DNA of 64,000 nt from Pleurodeles waltl (taxonomy: Eukaryota; Chordata; Amphibia; Caudata; Salamandridae). Below are positions 1-12,430 of this stretch, piece after piece. Each line of letters opens with the position of its first letter. Position 1 is the first letter of the stretch. The position numbers and the translations under genes were made by a program. Location: positions 1,194,896,691 through 1,194,960,690 of the forward strand of contig NC_090445.1 in NCBI RefSeq assembly GCF_031143425.1, read 5' to 3'. Under the pieces are notes generated by a model. The model did not search any database. It saw nothing but the letters and a program-made list of their open reading frames with translations, and was not told the origin of the DNA.

Positions 1-1480
1 CAATATTCCCCCTATTACTTTTGAAAGTATCCCATTCCAAATAACACTAAACCAACTTCCCACTTTAGCAAGTCCCTTTCCAACCTTTTCCCAAACTCCA
101 GGTTCTTTCAGCTCTTTCAAATCTGTACTATCTCTTGTTAGGTTAGTAAGCATACTTCTAATCTTATTACTATTATCGGGTATAAATGCACAACATTGGC
201 GCTCATTAAGCATCCTACAGACTCTGCCACTTTTCGCTAAAAGAATGTCTAAAGCAAGCCGGTTTTGAAGAGTCATAGCCCTCTACGCAGCAAGTTCAGT
301 ATCCATCAGGAGTATAGCCCCTGTGAAGTTTGTCAGCATGTTATCCACAATAGTAGACAACTTTCAAATCTTTATGGAGTTTAAGATAACTCCCACTGAA
401 GGAATTATTGCTCCAAATATATCACCCACAACAGCAGAAGCTGTCGCTCTTTTCTGTCTAGTATGATGTAATTCAGACACTTTAGGAAACTTCCTTAAGT
501 CATCAAATTGGTACATTTCTGGAAAAACTATTCCCAAATAATATGTCCCATACCATCTCTTTGGAAGACGGTAATAAGCATTAAGTCCACATATGTAATA
601 GATCCCGGGGATCGCTGGATCCTGTCCATTTAACATGAACGTCCACTTACTCTGAAACAAAAACACGTCTGCACTCACTCGTTCCCACAAATAAAGTGTC
701 ATGGTCAGATTTTGGCCTATATATGCAAAGCTTTCCTACGTGTAATGCATCTATAGCTAATTAGCCTTGTGTCTTTATTGTACTGTAAGCATAATCATTT
801 GCAAACGTTAGTTTTTCTAATCCCTTTTCTAACTTTTCCTTTAACGCTTTTTTTCTATCATCAGTGTGATCTAAAAAGCTCTTCTCTACAGGCGTTAGTA
901 AGCAGGTTAGATTATTGTGAGGCGCATAAACTGTACCAAATGTCCGTGTAGGCTCAAAGAAACCCCTAACTATCTTTATACTGTGATCTCTAGCTATCTT
1001 ACTCAAATATTCATTTATAGGCACAAAAGAAAACACTACATCTAGATTAGAATAGAAGTATTGAATATATTCTTGATCATAAAGCCTTGTTAGTAGCAAA
1101 CTACAGCTTAACCCGTAGGTTAATGGCAAACTATGATAAGTAACCCCTTCTTGTCCTGACGAAGGAATTTTCGTGCACGCATAACAATTCTTCGCATCCA
1201 TTGTTTCAACATACTCATTCAACAAGCGATAGAAAACATTAGTAGATAGTTCCCTTTTTGTGTTAATCCCCTCATGCAAATATTTTGTATCCTGCTCAAA
1301 CTTCTCCCATGGTGTTAGTGTAGCAGTCTCAGGAATTGAAGCATTGTTAGTCCCACTCTTGTCCACCAATGGCATTTCCACAATCACTGCTATTATTACT
1401 ATCGCACTCACAACACCCAAATTAATACTCAACCATCTACGAATCCTACCCCTATTATTGTCATCGCTAGGGTTAATCAT
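1..1480 (-). pseudogene. env: ERV envelope (SU-TM), copy 1, broken and cut by the window edge
   Basis: The first in-frame ATG of the surface-subunit frame is at 1478-1480 (reading MINPSDD). The frame stays open upstream of it back to a stop, but without an ATG. A short basic stretch (RGRIRR) precedes a hydrophobic segment of about 20 residues that can act as a signal peptide or anchor. A CxxC motif (NCYAC) follows, reminiscent of the SU motif that bonds to the TM subunit. Around 440-470 lies an RQKR furin-type cleavage site followed by a hydrophobic, alanine/glycine/isoleucine-rich fusion-peptide-like stretch. The TM part at 1-285 contains an immunosuppressive-domain-like helix and a CX7CC cysteine motif. 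Breaks include a frame change near 700-760, a CGA-to-TGA stop near 365-367 and a TAG near 286 shared with copy 2. Confidence 0.85.
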
Positions 1481-1774
1481 GATCTGTATCGAATCAGAAA
1501 GCAGAACAATATAGAGGCAAACAATCAACTGAGGAAGGTCTAAAAGCTCTTTTTTTCCTTTTTTTTCTTGAGCAAAGTCTTTCTTTAGCAAGTATTTATA
1601 GCATTTCACTCACTCCCAGGATCCTTGTCAAATCAGGTTAGCAGCTTGTCAAAATCGTTTTTTCAAAAATAAATTCAGGTTAGCAGTGTCACATCCGGTA
1701 ATTTATCAGTCTCTTTTCTCAGGTTTCCCTTTTTCAAATTTCAGCTTAACACAGTCTCTTATTTGCAGGCAACT

Positions 1775-2310
1775 TCAAGTTCCATAATATTGACCTGGAA
1801 TCTCTCGATCAAAACAGAATGCCAAAAATTCATGCTGCCACTCAGCTGATGTTGCATACGCCCATTCAGGACCTGCGTACCTTCTGCTTGCAATTCTCTT
1901 TCTTTTTTGTCTGCGATCACCCTGCAATTCTCCTTCACTCAGATCTTCCCTTCTTGTAGTACCAACTTCTTTCTCTATTGTTTCGTCTATTACTACTTTT
2001 CCCTTTTCAGCTTGTGACTCTGGCCATTTATCTCCTTTCAGTGACCTTTTGGCTTTTCAGGTTGCGGTTCAATGCCCTCCTCTTGTGCTGTGGTGTTTTC
2101 TCTTGATGGCTCTGCAAGCGGCTCAGGAGGAGCCTGAACTCTTTGACTTTCCTCTGTTTCACCTCCTTCACCTTCTGGGTCTGTCAGGGGTTCAACTTCG
2201 AACCCGTATCCGTCTGCTTCTGGGAGAACCTCTCTTCGTGACGGTTCCCCTGGCGTCTCAGTTCCCCTTTGATTACTCTTCTGGCCCTGAGACTTCCTTG
2301 TCTGTAGCTG
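1775..2310 (-). pseudogene. Copy-1 remnant of the ATG-less frame between pol and env
   Basis: This is the counterpart of the 209-codon stop-free frame at 22879-23508. Compared with that copy it lacks 87 bp, lost between two copies of the heptamer CTCAGTT, and a further 7 bp near 2050 that shifts the frame. No ATG is present in the frame. It overlaps the integrase end and lies upstream of the env ATG, so it could be an env leader or an accessory exon. Its function is unknown. Confidence 0.5.
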
Positions 2311-3519
2311 TTATTCTCGACAACTCAAGTTCCTCATCAGTTGGACACGTCACCTTCTTTTTGTGACTGGCATGAAACCAGTTTGGAACTCCCGCACATT
2401 TCACAGCAGTAGTAGTTGTCAATATCACTTGATAAGCCCCCTTCCAACGTGGCTCCAAACACGTCTTCCTCACGTGTTTCTTGACAGCAACCCAGTCACC
2501 GGCTTTCAGAGTGTGACCTGGATCAGTTATTGGTGGCAGAGTGGTTGCTTCCACCTGGTGAGAGAATGAGCGGACCACGTCAGCCAGACCCTTGCAGTAG
2601 TCCAACACCATATCATCCGTGATATTCACAAGAGCATTTGCAGGCACTGCGGGCAATCTCGTAGCTCGGCCCATGAGAATTTCATGCGGCGACAGTCCTG
2701 TCTTCTTGTTGGGCGTATTTCTCATTGACATTAGCACTAGAGGCAATGCATCTGGCCATTTCAAATTCATAGCTGCACACATCTGTTCCACTAGTCCTGA
2801 TGCTTCAGGTCGATAACTTCAATGCAACTTCTGTTCAATGTTCAGTGCGGCACACAAGAGCTTAACCACCTTGTTGTTGAAGTGACTTCCCCTATCTGAT
2901 TCTAAAGAGATCGGAAACCCGAAACGTGGTATTAACTCCCTAAGCAGCAATTTCACTACTGTGAGACTGTCATTCCTATGTGTAGGGTCAGCTTCAAACC
3001 AGTGACTGAAAATGCACACAATCACCAACACATACCTCAAGCCTCCACGCACAAGCATCTCAATAAAATCCATCTGCATCCTGCTAAATGGACCTCCTGC
3101 TCTCCCAGTGTGGCTCAAATTCACCACGGTCCCTTTCCCTGCATTCATCTGTTGACAGATGATACACCTGTGACCGATTACTTCTGCGGCTTGCCTGAAC
3201 TTCGGGTTAAACCAGTCTATTTTGAACAACCTAATCATGGCATCTCTCCCAATATGTGCTTGACCATGGTAAAACCTCGCAAACTGCGACAAGAGACTGT
3301 TTGGCAAAACCATTTTTCCCTCATCTGAAACCCACAAATCATCAGGTCTTTGTACACATTGCAATTTAAGCCAGGAGCGTTTCTCCTCTTTGCTGGCACG
3401 TCCCTGCAACAATTGCAACTCTTCCATGGTGTCAACCACCCTTAATGCATAACCTGTGCATGTCTCATTTTCAGTTTCCGATAACAATTCCCACTGATCT
3501 TTGAACGATATACAGTTCA
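2273..3519 (-). pseudogene. pol: ERV integrase, copy 1
   Basis: The integrase domain shows an HHCC zinc-binding N-terminus (H-x3-H in YHGQAH, then CIIC). Its catalytic triad has D in QMDFIE, D in LESDRG and E in GLVEQM; the last two are separated by 35 residues, as in D,D(35)E integrases. The C-terminus has a GPY/F-like module (KGAYQVIL) followed by TTTAVK, as in gamma/epsilon retroviral integrases. The frame ends with a TAA at 2273. Break: a TGT-to-TGA stop at about 2819, just before the catalytic E. Copy 2 keeps the cysteine there. It follows RNase H directly, as in a normal Pol polyprotein. Confidence 0.9.
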
Positions 3520-5498
3520 ATGCACAAAACCTTGCGACTTGATCTGCATATCCATTTCCCATTGACACGAAGTCTTGCGACTTAACATGAGCATTGCATT
3601 TCACCACAGCAATTTCAAGAGGTAAGTGAATCGCGTACAACAATTCCTTAATTCTTTCGCCATTTTTCACTGGAGAACCAGAAGAGGAAACCCATCTGGG
3701 ACCATAATTGGCCAAAATCATGACAAATTTCAAATCCGTATCTGCTATCAGTATAGATAGTGACTTTAAAATTTTCAGCAGCATGGCACGCTCTAGTAAG
3801 GGCAATCAAATCAGCCACTTGAGCAGAGTACACTCGTTCGAGCCAAGATGCTTCCAGTATACTGGATATTGTACACACAGAGTATCCAGCTCTCAGTACT
3901 CCTACTGAGTCTCTCAGGCATGAACCATCAACAAAGATAATGTAATCGTTTTCATCTAATTGAGTATCTTTAATGTCAGGTCTTGGTTTGGTGCACAGTT
4001 CTGTTACTTCAAGACAATCATGTTCTACTTCCTCAGCATCATCAATATCTGTATTCTCATTAGGAAGCAAATTTGCCGGGTTTAACACAGTACATCTCTT
4101 CAAAGACACATTAGGTGACCCCAGTATAATTGTTTCATATTTAGTGAGTCTCGCATTTGTCATATGCTGGGTCTTAGCACGGGTCAGTAATATCTCGACT
4201 GAATGTGGGACCATTACCATTAAGGGATGTCCCATCACTATACCTTCACACTGAGAGAGGCTTTGACCAACTGCGGCAAATGCGTGCAAACAACCCGGTA
4301 AGGCTGCTTCGACTGGGTCCAGAGTAGCTGAAAAATATGTTACCGGGCGGTTTGCACCTCCATGGACCTGTGTCAGGACGGACACAGAACAAGCATCACG
4401 TTCATGACAAAACAGTACAAATGGCTTTGTGTAGTCAGGCATACCTAAGGCTGGAGCCCTGAACATACTCCCTCTCAATTCAATGAATGCTTTAATTTCT
4501 TTCTCAGACATAGTCAGGGTACCTGGGCCATCCATAATCTCCTTGACAGTCAACCTCACCAAAGGTTTAGAGATAATCGAGAAGTTGGGAATCCACTGAC
4601 GACAGTAACCCACCATTCCCAAAAAGATCCTCACGTCTCTTTTGGATGTCAGGGGATTCATCTGCAATATGGCTGTCACTCTTTCTTTAGATATTTTCCT
4701 TGACCCTTTCTCAATTAGATGACCTAAGTACTTCACCTCTTTCTGACAGTACTGTAATTTCTTCGGGGACACTTTATGTCCGTTCTTTCCCAAATGATTC
4801 AGTAAGGCAATGGTGTCATACCTGCAGTCGTCTTTTGTCTTGGACGCAATCACCAAGTCATCAATGTACTGCACTAGAGTCGAATTAAAAGGCAGTTCTA
4901 ATGATTCCAAGTCCTTCTTCAATGTCCGATTGAAGATGGAAGGCGATTCAGAAAACCCTTGAGGAAATTGACACCAACTGTAAACCTTGTCCAAGAATTT
5001 GAAACTGAAGAGAAATTGGCTATCCTCATGAAGAGGCACTGAAAAGAATGCTTGTGACAGGTCCACAACCGTGAACCATTCTGCATCACACGGAACCTGA
5101 AACATGATCACGGCTGGATTTGGCACTATGGGGCAACACCTTACCACTATTTTGATAATTTTTCTCAGGTCCTGGACAATTTAAACTTTCCCACAAGGCT
5201 TTCTCAGTCCCATTATTGGCGAATTACATGGGCTGCTCATCACTTATTTTTTAACCCCTTGCTTCACAAAGTCTGCAACTATCTGGGTCACTTGTATGAG
5301 GACATCTTGTGCCATGTGCCATGTGGTACTGTGGTACCTGGGGAAACAGGGCATTGGGCTCACTTCTACTTTGACTGGGTCTACTCCTTTTATCAATCTC
5401 ACTTCTTTTCCTGTCAAGTCCCACACCTTCTCTGTCACCGTTCCCTGTAATTCGGTTGGCAAATCGGTCATTGTGAACATCGGGAAGAAGCTTATCAA
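3520..5498 (-). pseudogene. pol: ERV reverse transcriptase and RNase H, copy 1
   Basis: The palm contains TVVDLSQAFFS (first catalytic Asp), the FPQGF motif and YIDD (DNA about 4857-4868). The connection and thumb (LGHLIEKGSR, FLGMVGYCRQWIP) are gammaretrovirus-like. RNase H has VDGSC, TDSRY and a C-terminal GNGYAD, but the position where the family has a catalytic Glu (S-A-Q-x-A-E-L) reads S-A-Q-V-A-D-L, an Asp. The N-terminal fingers (5244-5498) are separated from the palm by stops near 5150-5245. A 5-bp deletion near 3673 relative to copy 2 shifts the frame at the end of RNase H. No functional enzyme is expected. Confidence 0.92.
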
Positions 5499-5599
5499 AA
5501 GGAACTCTTCATCTGCGCTCTCCGTCTCTGGCTCTGAGATCTGACCATCGTCCCCTTCATCATCACTGTTTGTCTGTACCTCAATCCCTTAATTGGAAC

Positions 5600-5890
5600 A
5601 GGTAATTGAACACCTCGTCTTACACAGTAAGTCTCTTCCCAGTAGGGAGACGGGACTTGAGTCACAGACTACAAACCTATGTAATCCCTGGAAGTACCAA
5701 TCTCAACTTGGACCGGATCTGTAATCGGATTTGTCAGGAGCTGATTTGCCACTCCTACCACGCTTATGGTACGCTCCGAAAGCGGCAACTTCGGAACCTC
5801 TGCACTTCTAACTGTAGAGCGTGTAGCTCCGGTGTCAACCAGGAACGAAACCTTGTGACCCATCACCTTCCCTTGCACATAAGGACCTCT
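5600..5890 (-). pseudogene. pro: ERV aspartic protease, copy 1
   Basis: Retroviral aspartic protease with the active-site motif LVDTGAT and, further on, a GRDLL motif typical of the C-terminal part of retropepsins. It lies in the same frame as the end of gag and is separated from it by a single TAG (about 5891-5893). That arrangement is used for UAG read-through in gammaretroviruses. A second TAG at 5669, after the IGL residues, breaks the domain in both copies. The start is taken right after the gag stop because no separate ATG is expected for a gag-pro fusion. Confidence 0.85.
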
Positions 5891-8800
5891 CTAATCTACT
5901 TCTAGGGACGCTGCAAGCCTGCACTCCTCACTATCTGAACAATCATCCGACCATTCATCATTTATTCCATCCTCATCACGCAATGGGAACTGTTGTACTG
6001 TATTATTTTGATTCATGGTTTGACCTGTGACCTGTTGAGGAAGCACCACCTTTTGCTGTGCCATTGGAGCTAAAGGTAACTGCATTTGCTGTCTAGGCAC
6101 CACGGGAATCTGTTGTTGCACCTGCTGCACCTGTGCTGGTTGCATGCATGGCATTTGCATTTCTTGCATAGGCTGAAGGCCCTGCATCTGCACCATGTTA
6201 TTCTGGAAGTTCAGATTTGAATCCCTCACTCTGGGACCCCTCATATTTTGAAACGTACCGACATCATTGTTTTGTTGAACACCATCATTGTGCACTCCCG
6301 CTTCCAGTGCCCCACGCCCCTGCACGCATGGCATGGTAACACCTTTTTTCATCCCTTGCACATCATTTTGAACCACAACAGTATTCAAATCTGGACCACG
6401 GTTCACAAAACCTCCCCGACCTCTACCTCTTGGTTGCACCTGAAACATTCAGTTTCCTTGAGGTTGCTGCTGTACCATCTGCTGTACTCCATTTCCCTGC
6501 AACCCTGCCTGAGCTACCTTAATTTGCATCACCATCACCTTCTCCTTCAGCTTTTTCTGTTTCAATTCAATCTCATCGCTGCAGTATTTTGCATACTGCA
6601 ATACTTCATCAATCGGCTCCCTTGCCAACAGATCAAATGATTCTTAATCATCTGGCTAATTTCCGGCCTCAGTCCTTCAACAAACCTGATTCATGTCTTT
6701 CGGCTCTATAACCTCCATACCACTGTAAAGTTTGAACGCCTTTAACAACCTTTCATAGTAAGCATGTATCGACTTTTTGCCTTCCTGTGCCGTTCGATCA
6801 ATTTTCTGCCAATCAGTGACTTTCGGCGACACCTTTTGTTTTAAAAACTCAATCACCTTATATTAATACCTCATCACGTCAGGAGACGGTGCTTCAGTAA
6901 TCTTATCCCCTGCCGGTTCCTCTGTCGGCCAGTCCACACCCCTCTTGCTTTCAGGCCACAAATCAGCTGGAACTATAATCTCAAACAATGTGTTCAAGTC
7001 TTCCCAAAGGCATTTCGCAAGCTTCACAAACCTGTCCGTCCGCTGATACCACTCTATTGGCTTTTCCCTCAGTCTGGGATAATCATTTGTGAATGACAAA
7101 ATGTCACCTCTAGACCACGGTACATGAACTAAAACCCCTCCAGCTGTTTCTCTCATTGGTAAAATTGTTATGGTTTCCGTGTCTGGTGCAGCTTTCACCT
7201 GCTTTGGTTCCGGGCAGTCACCTTTCTCTTTATCTCTCTTCTTTGCCCATCTGCCTTCCCACTTCTCTAATGCTACCCAAACTTGTGCACTCTGTAGTAT
7301 CTCTTTGAGGTGTGCCTTCAACCCAGTAGTCCTCATATGGTCAAAATCTTTAGGTTCGAAGTCTAACCTATAACTCCTCTTCAAATGCTTAGTATTATCC
7401 AAGTCCATGCCGTATTTGTCCGCTGCGTTCGCTAACCTCTGGTGTACCTTACTCACTTCTTTGGTTATTTTCGGGCACAGGAACCTCAATTCTGCTTCAG
7501 TGTATGATTCTAATCTGTTCACCCCCATGGTCCCCTCAACTAGCTCCGCTGCTTCCACACCCAACCTTATAAAATTCAAGTATTCCTCTCTCTATGACCG
7601 CTCGGTTGTCACAGGAGTAGTCTGTGGAGTGTTAAGTTTGTCTAACCACTCAGTCAACTGTTGCGCGGTTAAGCCTTGCAATGAGATATTTCCAGCCTGC
7701 ATCGTTGGTGTCTGTGATATATTTGCACTCACTATCTGTGGAGTCAGCATTCCCAAACCTGCTTGTCTCATTGTCTCTAAAGGAACTCCAATCGGACTGA
7801 AGTCCAACAATGACCTAGATCCCTCAACTGTCTGTTCTCCTTTCGTCATCCCTGGGGGACTTCCCGTAGACCCTCCTCTTATCACGCCTTGTGTCATTAC
7901 TCCCTGGTCGCACACAGTAGGTTTTGCCTGCGCATATAGTGGTACTGACGGACCAATAGTAATCGGCAATGATATAGCAGCTGGTGCCTGTCCGCTTCCC
8001 AATCCCGGTGGAGCATTAACTCCCATAGCTTGATTCATTACGGGTGCTGTAACTGACTGCGGTACTGTGACCGGAGCATAATTCGGGACTGTCTGTTGCT
8101 GCGGCTGGGGCAGCAATTGTGGAGTTGGCTCAATCTGCACTAACTTTGATCTCATGTATACTGGATCAGGTGGCACCGTCAAACTCGTAGTTGTCTCTAG
8201 TACTGGGACATCGGGGTAGAGCCTCTGAATTGGTGGTGGCTGCAACTGTATCTGTGTCTCCGGGGTAGTGGATACGCTAGCACCATTCTGTATTGGAGCT
8301 GATGCAGTAACATAATTTGGCTGTGCTGCGCTTGTAGTTCCCTGATTCTGCGTCGTATTTACAGGACCTGCACTAGTATTCGGTCTATTGTCATTTATGG
8401 CATATGGTGGCGGTCGATCATGTAGCAACTGATTTAGAAACTCATCGTCATCTGAATCATCTGCATCTGCCCAAGATTTCTGAGTCTCCTTTTGCTTACT
8501 AGACCCCTTGTCTGTTTTACAAGTTGCCTTTCTCCCTTGTGTTTCGGCTTCTTGAGTTATTGCTGGAAACATCCTAACTCCGTCTGTTATTTCCCTTCTC
8601 CACATCCTGGTCTCACTATCCCATCTAGCCTCCGCTAGAGTCTTCTCTGCTTTCTTCATTCTCCTCTAAAATTTTTGTCGCTCTTTCTGAATTGCCGCCA
8701 GTTCCCAAATTGCTAACGCCTCAAACTGAGCTGGTCTCGGAGGCAGTTTCTGCTCACTCAACACCCTCCGCAAATTTTCCAGAATCCTTATATTGAACGT

Positions 8801-8998
8801 TCTGTGCTCCGGAAATGCCAAACATCCCTCCTTTTCTGTCATTTTGCACCATTGCTTTAGACAAAGACAAGGCGCAACTCCCTTCACCTCCATGACGACA
8901 TAAGCTGGAGTATCCTCTGGCGGTGTAGGCTCCCCCACACTCACTGTAATGTATGTATCTCTTCTCAAGGCACTCTTTAGAGCCCTGAAAAACATCAT
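5891..8998 (-). pseudogene. gag: ERV Gag polyprotein (MA-CA-NC), copy 1
   Basis: The ATG is at 8996-8998. A 110-codon matrix-like frame ends at a TAG (8666) also present in copy 2. The next frame is rich in Pro, Gln and Thr and carries a PPPY late-domain motif near its residue 84, which in retroviruses recruits NEDD4-type ubiquitin ligases for budding. The capsid part contains LPMRETAGG and PWSRGDI followed by a major-homology-like Q-x(4)-H-x(3)-E region. The nucleocapsid has an RG-rich segment, one CCHC knuckle (C-x2-C-x4-H-x4-C, around 6300-6340) and a Gln/Met-rich tail. Breaks include a TAG near 7592 (not in copy 2), a stop near 6863 and frame changes around 6450-6860. The last frame ends at the gag-pro TAG. 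Confidence 0.88.
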
Positions 8999-9986
8999 TT
9001 ATGCGTCTTTTATTTTGTTTAGAATCTAATCAGGAAGTGACTTTAATTCCCAGAACACTCTTCGCCTACCTTCTCAACCAATTGCCTCTCACGGACGGCT
9101 GCCAATCCGTGCGCGACCCTTCTCGGCAACTGACCTATCCCAGCACGGCTCCAGTGACGTCACACTCACACACACACTGCAGCTGACAAAGTCTTGCGGC
9201 TTGACTTCTTCACTTTCTTTTCACTCAAAAACGAATGCAGTATTTTGCGAGCACTTTAACAATAAAACCAAATTTTCCGGTTTACTACAGCAAGGGGAAC
9301 ACAATCGCTTTAGAACTTTACAGAGATTTCACTTGAAGCCTCGGCCGCTACTCTCTCCTTCTCAGATCCCGCACTCGCAAGCAGAATTCGACCCACAAAT
9401 CCTACTTTCGACTTGTCAATGGTTCGTTCTAGTGCACTTTAGAACTTGCCAAATCTCCATCGAAGGTTTCACTCACACCTCTTGACTCAAACTCGACTCG
9501 TCAACCACGCCCGATTGACCTATTAAACCGCACAAATTACAACATAAACTAAGTGTCTCATGCACTTATCAATATACTCCGGAGTCTTAGACCACGCTGG
9601 GTCCGTACATCACCAACAACCACGTGGACAATTTTTGAGCACAAAGCGCCACACTCACATGAAGTGCGCTGACTTCCCTACTCTCAAACTGCGGAGTACG
9701 CACACTCCTACTAAAACATTACCTGGCCTAAGTTCTCACAAACCTCACAATTCACCTGCAGGATGCATAAGCTGAGCAAGCGCAAATTCTACACCACACA
9801 TACTATCACTAGAACGCCGAGAACATACCCAACTCACTTCGGCAAGCTCCGAGATTCCGGGAAAGTCATTTGGGGACTTAGGGGCACATCATACCTCCAA
9901 TTTGCATTATCTCAAAAACAATTTTAAACAATGGACCCCTCGTCCTAGGGCCCCAAAGGTCCTAAATCGCCCTTTGCTACCAGAAC
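8999..9986 (-). other. ERV 5' untranslated leader, copy 1
   Basis: About 990 bases lie between the primer-binding site and the gag ATG. I find no convincing coding sequence. By position it should hold the packaging signal and the splice donor, but I could not identify either with confidence. Several short frames on the plus strand are open here but have no family resemblance. Confidence 0.6.
9965..9982 (-). promoter_or_regulatory. Primer-binding site, copy 1 (initiator tRNA-Met type, decayed)
   Basis: On the minus strand this reads TGGTAGCAAAGGGCGATT, four bases after the LTR end (spacer GTTC). Compared with the complement of the vertebrate initiator tRNA-Met 3' end as I know it, 14 of 18 bases agree. 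The copy-2 site is much closer. Confidence 0.6.
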
Positions 9987-11600
9987 TGATAACGCGTCCC
10001 AATCTAGATAATTTATTCACTCTGGGACTCGTTTTAGGCCGATGAATCTTTTGACCCTGATTGAAGTCTCCTTAAGACGAGATAACTAGTCAACATGTCA
10101 ATCAATAATCAATAATCCTCATCGATAATCACAGTAGCAAATCAATCAAGGAATCAATAACGTCAGTAAACTTGAAACGCAACATGACATTTCCGTCATG
10201 AATAACCACACAGAGTTTAGTACGATTTACGATATTTATTCCCTATTGATTACACTCTACTAGCAAGTTTATTAGTCTCAAAACCAAGAAGCACATCAAC
10301 ATTGTCATAATATGGCAACTCGAATAAGATTTCATCAAAGCAAAGATCATGAATATTAGAACATAGCACAACGTCAACATGGATTAACTTTAGCAGAGTA
10401 TCATTAGCGCATTATTCGACAAAGCATAGATTCAGTCATTTGTCTATTTGCGTCCGTTTAGTGCATCCCTTAACTAACCTCGAATTAGCATTCGCATGTT
10501 GGGCTTCATGCAAAACAATTTTGGCAACACAAATTTAGAAAACATCTATCTATGGTATCTGTCAAAAGAAGCAGTTGGTACCTTGAAAGGAAAGGCAAAT
10601 AGACAATCACAATTTCATCATCATATACTTACCCTCCGTAATGGGTCACCATACAGAGTCAGTCTTCGTCCTCAGGACAGCAGTTGATTCGCCATCGGCC
10701 AGGAAACACAGCAAAGTTAAGTAAGATCAGGAAAAAGGCGATTCTTCCCTCAAAAAGAGGAAAGGTATAGAATCGGGCAAGGCAAAGTAAGGATGGTTTG
10801 AGGAATCATCAGCAAAGTCTTTAGGCAGAGTATCAAAGTGACAGCATGGAATGGTTTGTAATGGCTGGTAATCCCTCGTGTCCATAATTTTTATATCAAT
10901 CTTGTGGTACAGTCCCTAATTTCCAATTGGGCAAGTTTTAACACACCATCATCTCCATCCAATAGTTTACTGATCGTCCTATCAAATTTGTCACCTCATA
11001 ACAGTTCTCACGTAGTTTATTGGCTCCTGTGATTGACGTTTCCAGTGGGTAAAATGTCCGGTATGATTTCATGTTCTCGTGGTTCTCTCACAGACCCATT
11101 CAGTAGTTCCATTGTCTATACCAGTTTAGGCGATCTTGTACCTGTTGCAAGTTTACACTGTTGCATTCAGCAAGAATGTCTCCTTGAGCAAGTCGAGTTT
11201 CATGAGAATGAATTTACTACGGATGCACTCATCTTCTAGATTCTGGAAAAGTACAACTACATGTCCTTCAGCAAGTCAGCACACTACATGTTAGAAAAAC
11301 ACATTTAATATGAAACCAGGCAGCTAGGCCTCGACTCACGCTAACTAAGGCCTAGTGAATTAATTAGCAAAACCTTAACGTATGACTCTTAATATTAGTA
11401 TAAAATCATACATTAATACATTATTACTTCATTATTAGTCAATTTCATTAATCATCGTATATAATGGTGGCCACTCCCCGTGGGCACATTTCGGACTCAC
11501 GTTTAGTAAAACACATTAATACATTTTCTATGCGGCATTATTATACATTAGTTCATAAACATTTCATGTTAATCTTGATTATAAAAACCACACTCTAACA
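9987..11600 (-). repeat. ERV long terminal repeat A (5' LTR of copy 1)
   Basis: A 1614-bp LTR with TG...CA ends on the minus strand (TGTTAGAGTG at the right, CGCGTTATCA at the left). It is nearly identical to LTRs B and C. A TATAAAAA motif near 10893-10900 and AATAAA motifs near 10010 and 10228 are candidates for the TATA box and polyadenylation signals. It shares several bases with LTR C that differ in LTR B (for example around 11201-11225), which fits a duplication of the whole provirus after insertion. Confidence 0.92.
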
Positions 11601-12430
11601 ACCCTACCTTTCTCTTGCTTCCAGAAGCTTCCCCTTCAATCCTCGGTTTAAAACGTACCTCACAGTCATCATTGTACACTATCTGTGACCCACTAGCTCC
11701 TTCTCCCTCACTCAGTCTAGAAGTTGATCCATTATCTGTCTCTGTCCTGGATAGTCCTTGTCTCTCATTTCTGTTATCTTCATAATCACCACCCTCAGAA
11801 CCCCTCTGACACACATTGTTATCTGACTTCCACCTCGGCAAACCACCCACTTCCAGCATTACCAGATAGGTTTCTTGAGCAGTTTGTAGAGCAACAGTGA
11901 GATACTTGATACCCAATTGCTCCACAAAACTCCTCATAAGATGAGAAACAAATTGAACTCCATTGGCAATAACAAGAATCTTTGACAACCATTTCTGTAT
12001 GAAGTAGTTCCTTAAGAAAGGCAATGACATTGTGCGTTTTGGGATCCCTCATGAATCTGTACGAAATCCCCTTTGAATGATAATCAACTAACACCACCGC
12101 AAACCTCTTACCTCCAGTCATTCCTTCAGTTGGTCCAATAAAGTCCATGCCCAATTTCTCCCAAGGTTTCTCTGGGAACTCTACTGTCCTCAACAGCACA
12201 CTGTCTCTGCTTAAGGACTTGTTTGCTGCCTGGCACTCTCCACACCTGCTCAGATATGCATCAACAGGGATGTGGAATTCCTATCACCTGGGACATATTG
12301 TTTGGGGTCAAGGGCAACAAGTTTTCATCATTATTTTGTCCTTAGGACAAGTAGGTCCCGCCCCCTGCAGCACAAACCCTTTGGCTGCTAATTTACGGAG
12401 AAGGGAATTGTCTGCAGTTAAGGTGATATG
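11601..12430 (-). pseudogene. Ty3/gypsy integrase fragment, unit 1
   Basis: On the minus strand a zinc-finger end (CGECQAANKS) is followed by PWEKLGMDFIGP and FAVVLVDYHSKG, the start of a gypsy-type integrase catalytic core. The frame then shifts near 11950-12030 and runs through an acidic, Ser/Gly-rich tail to KRKVG, where LTR A interrupts it. Upstream (12280-12430) is decayed sequence that still reads like the pol linker before the integrase. This is not part of the retrovirus: it is the older element into which the provirus integrated. Confidence 0.8.

Larger units (their letters stand above)
1..11600 (-). mobile_element. Endogenous retrovirus copy 1 (5' LTR plus internal region, 3' end cut by the window)
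   Basis: On the minus strand the order is 5' LTR (9987-11600), primer-binding site, leader, gag, protease, reverse transcriptase, RNase H, integrase and env. The window edge cuts the element inside the transmembrane-subunit region of env, so the 3' LTR is not seen. Position 1 matches position 21123 of the second copy, and similarity is collinear from there to the LTR. Every gene carries stops, frameshifts or deletions, so this copy cannot make a complete set of proteins. Family: the gag-stop-pro arrangement, protease DTGA, YIDD reverse transcriptase and integrase tail are of the gamma/epsilon retrovirus type (inference from motifs). Confidence 0.92.

Noticed and set aside
7407..8033. Long plus-strand frames antisense to gag (also 30187-30672)
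   Set aside because: Shadow of the gag frame. Composition mirrors the coding strand and no family resemblance is seen.
11033..11239. A 68-codon plus-strand frame inside the LTR, open in LTRs A, B (20322-20528) and C (33813-34019)
   Set aside because: Antisense to the provirus. The three LTRs are too similar for shared openness to count as evidence of selection. It would need diverged copies such as LTR D, where I do not see it.
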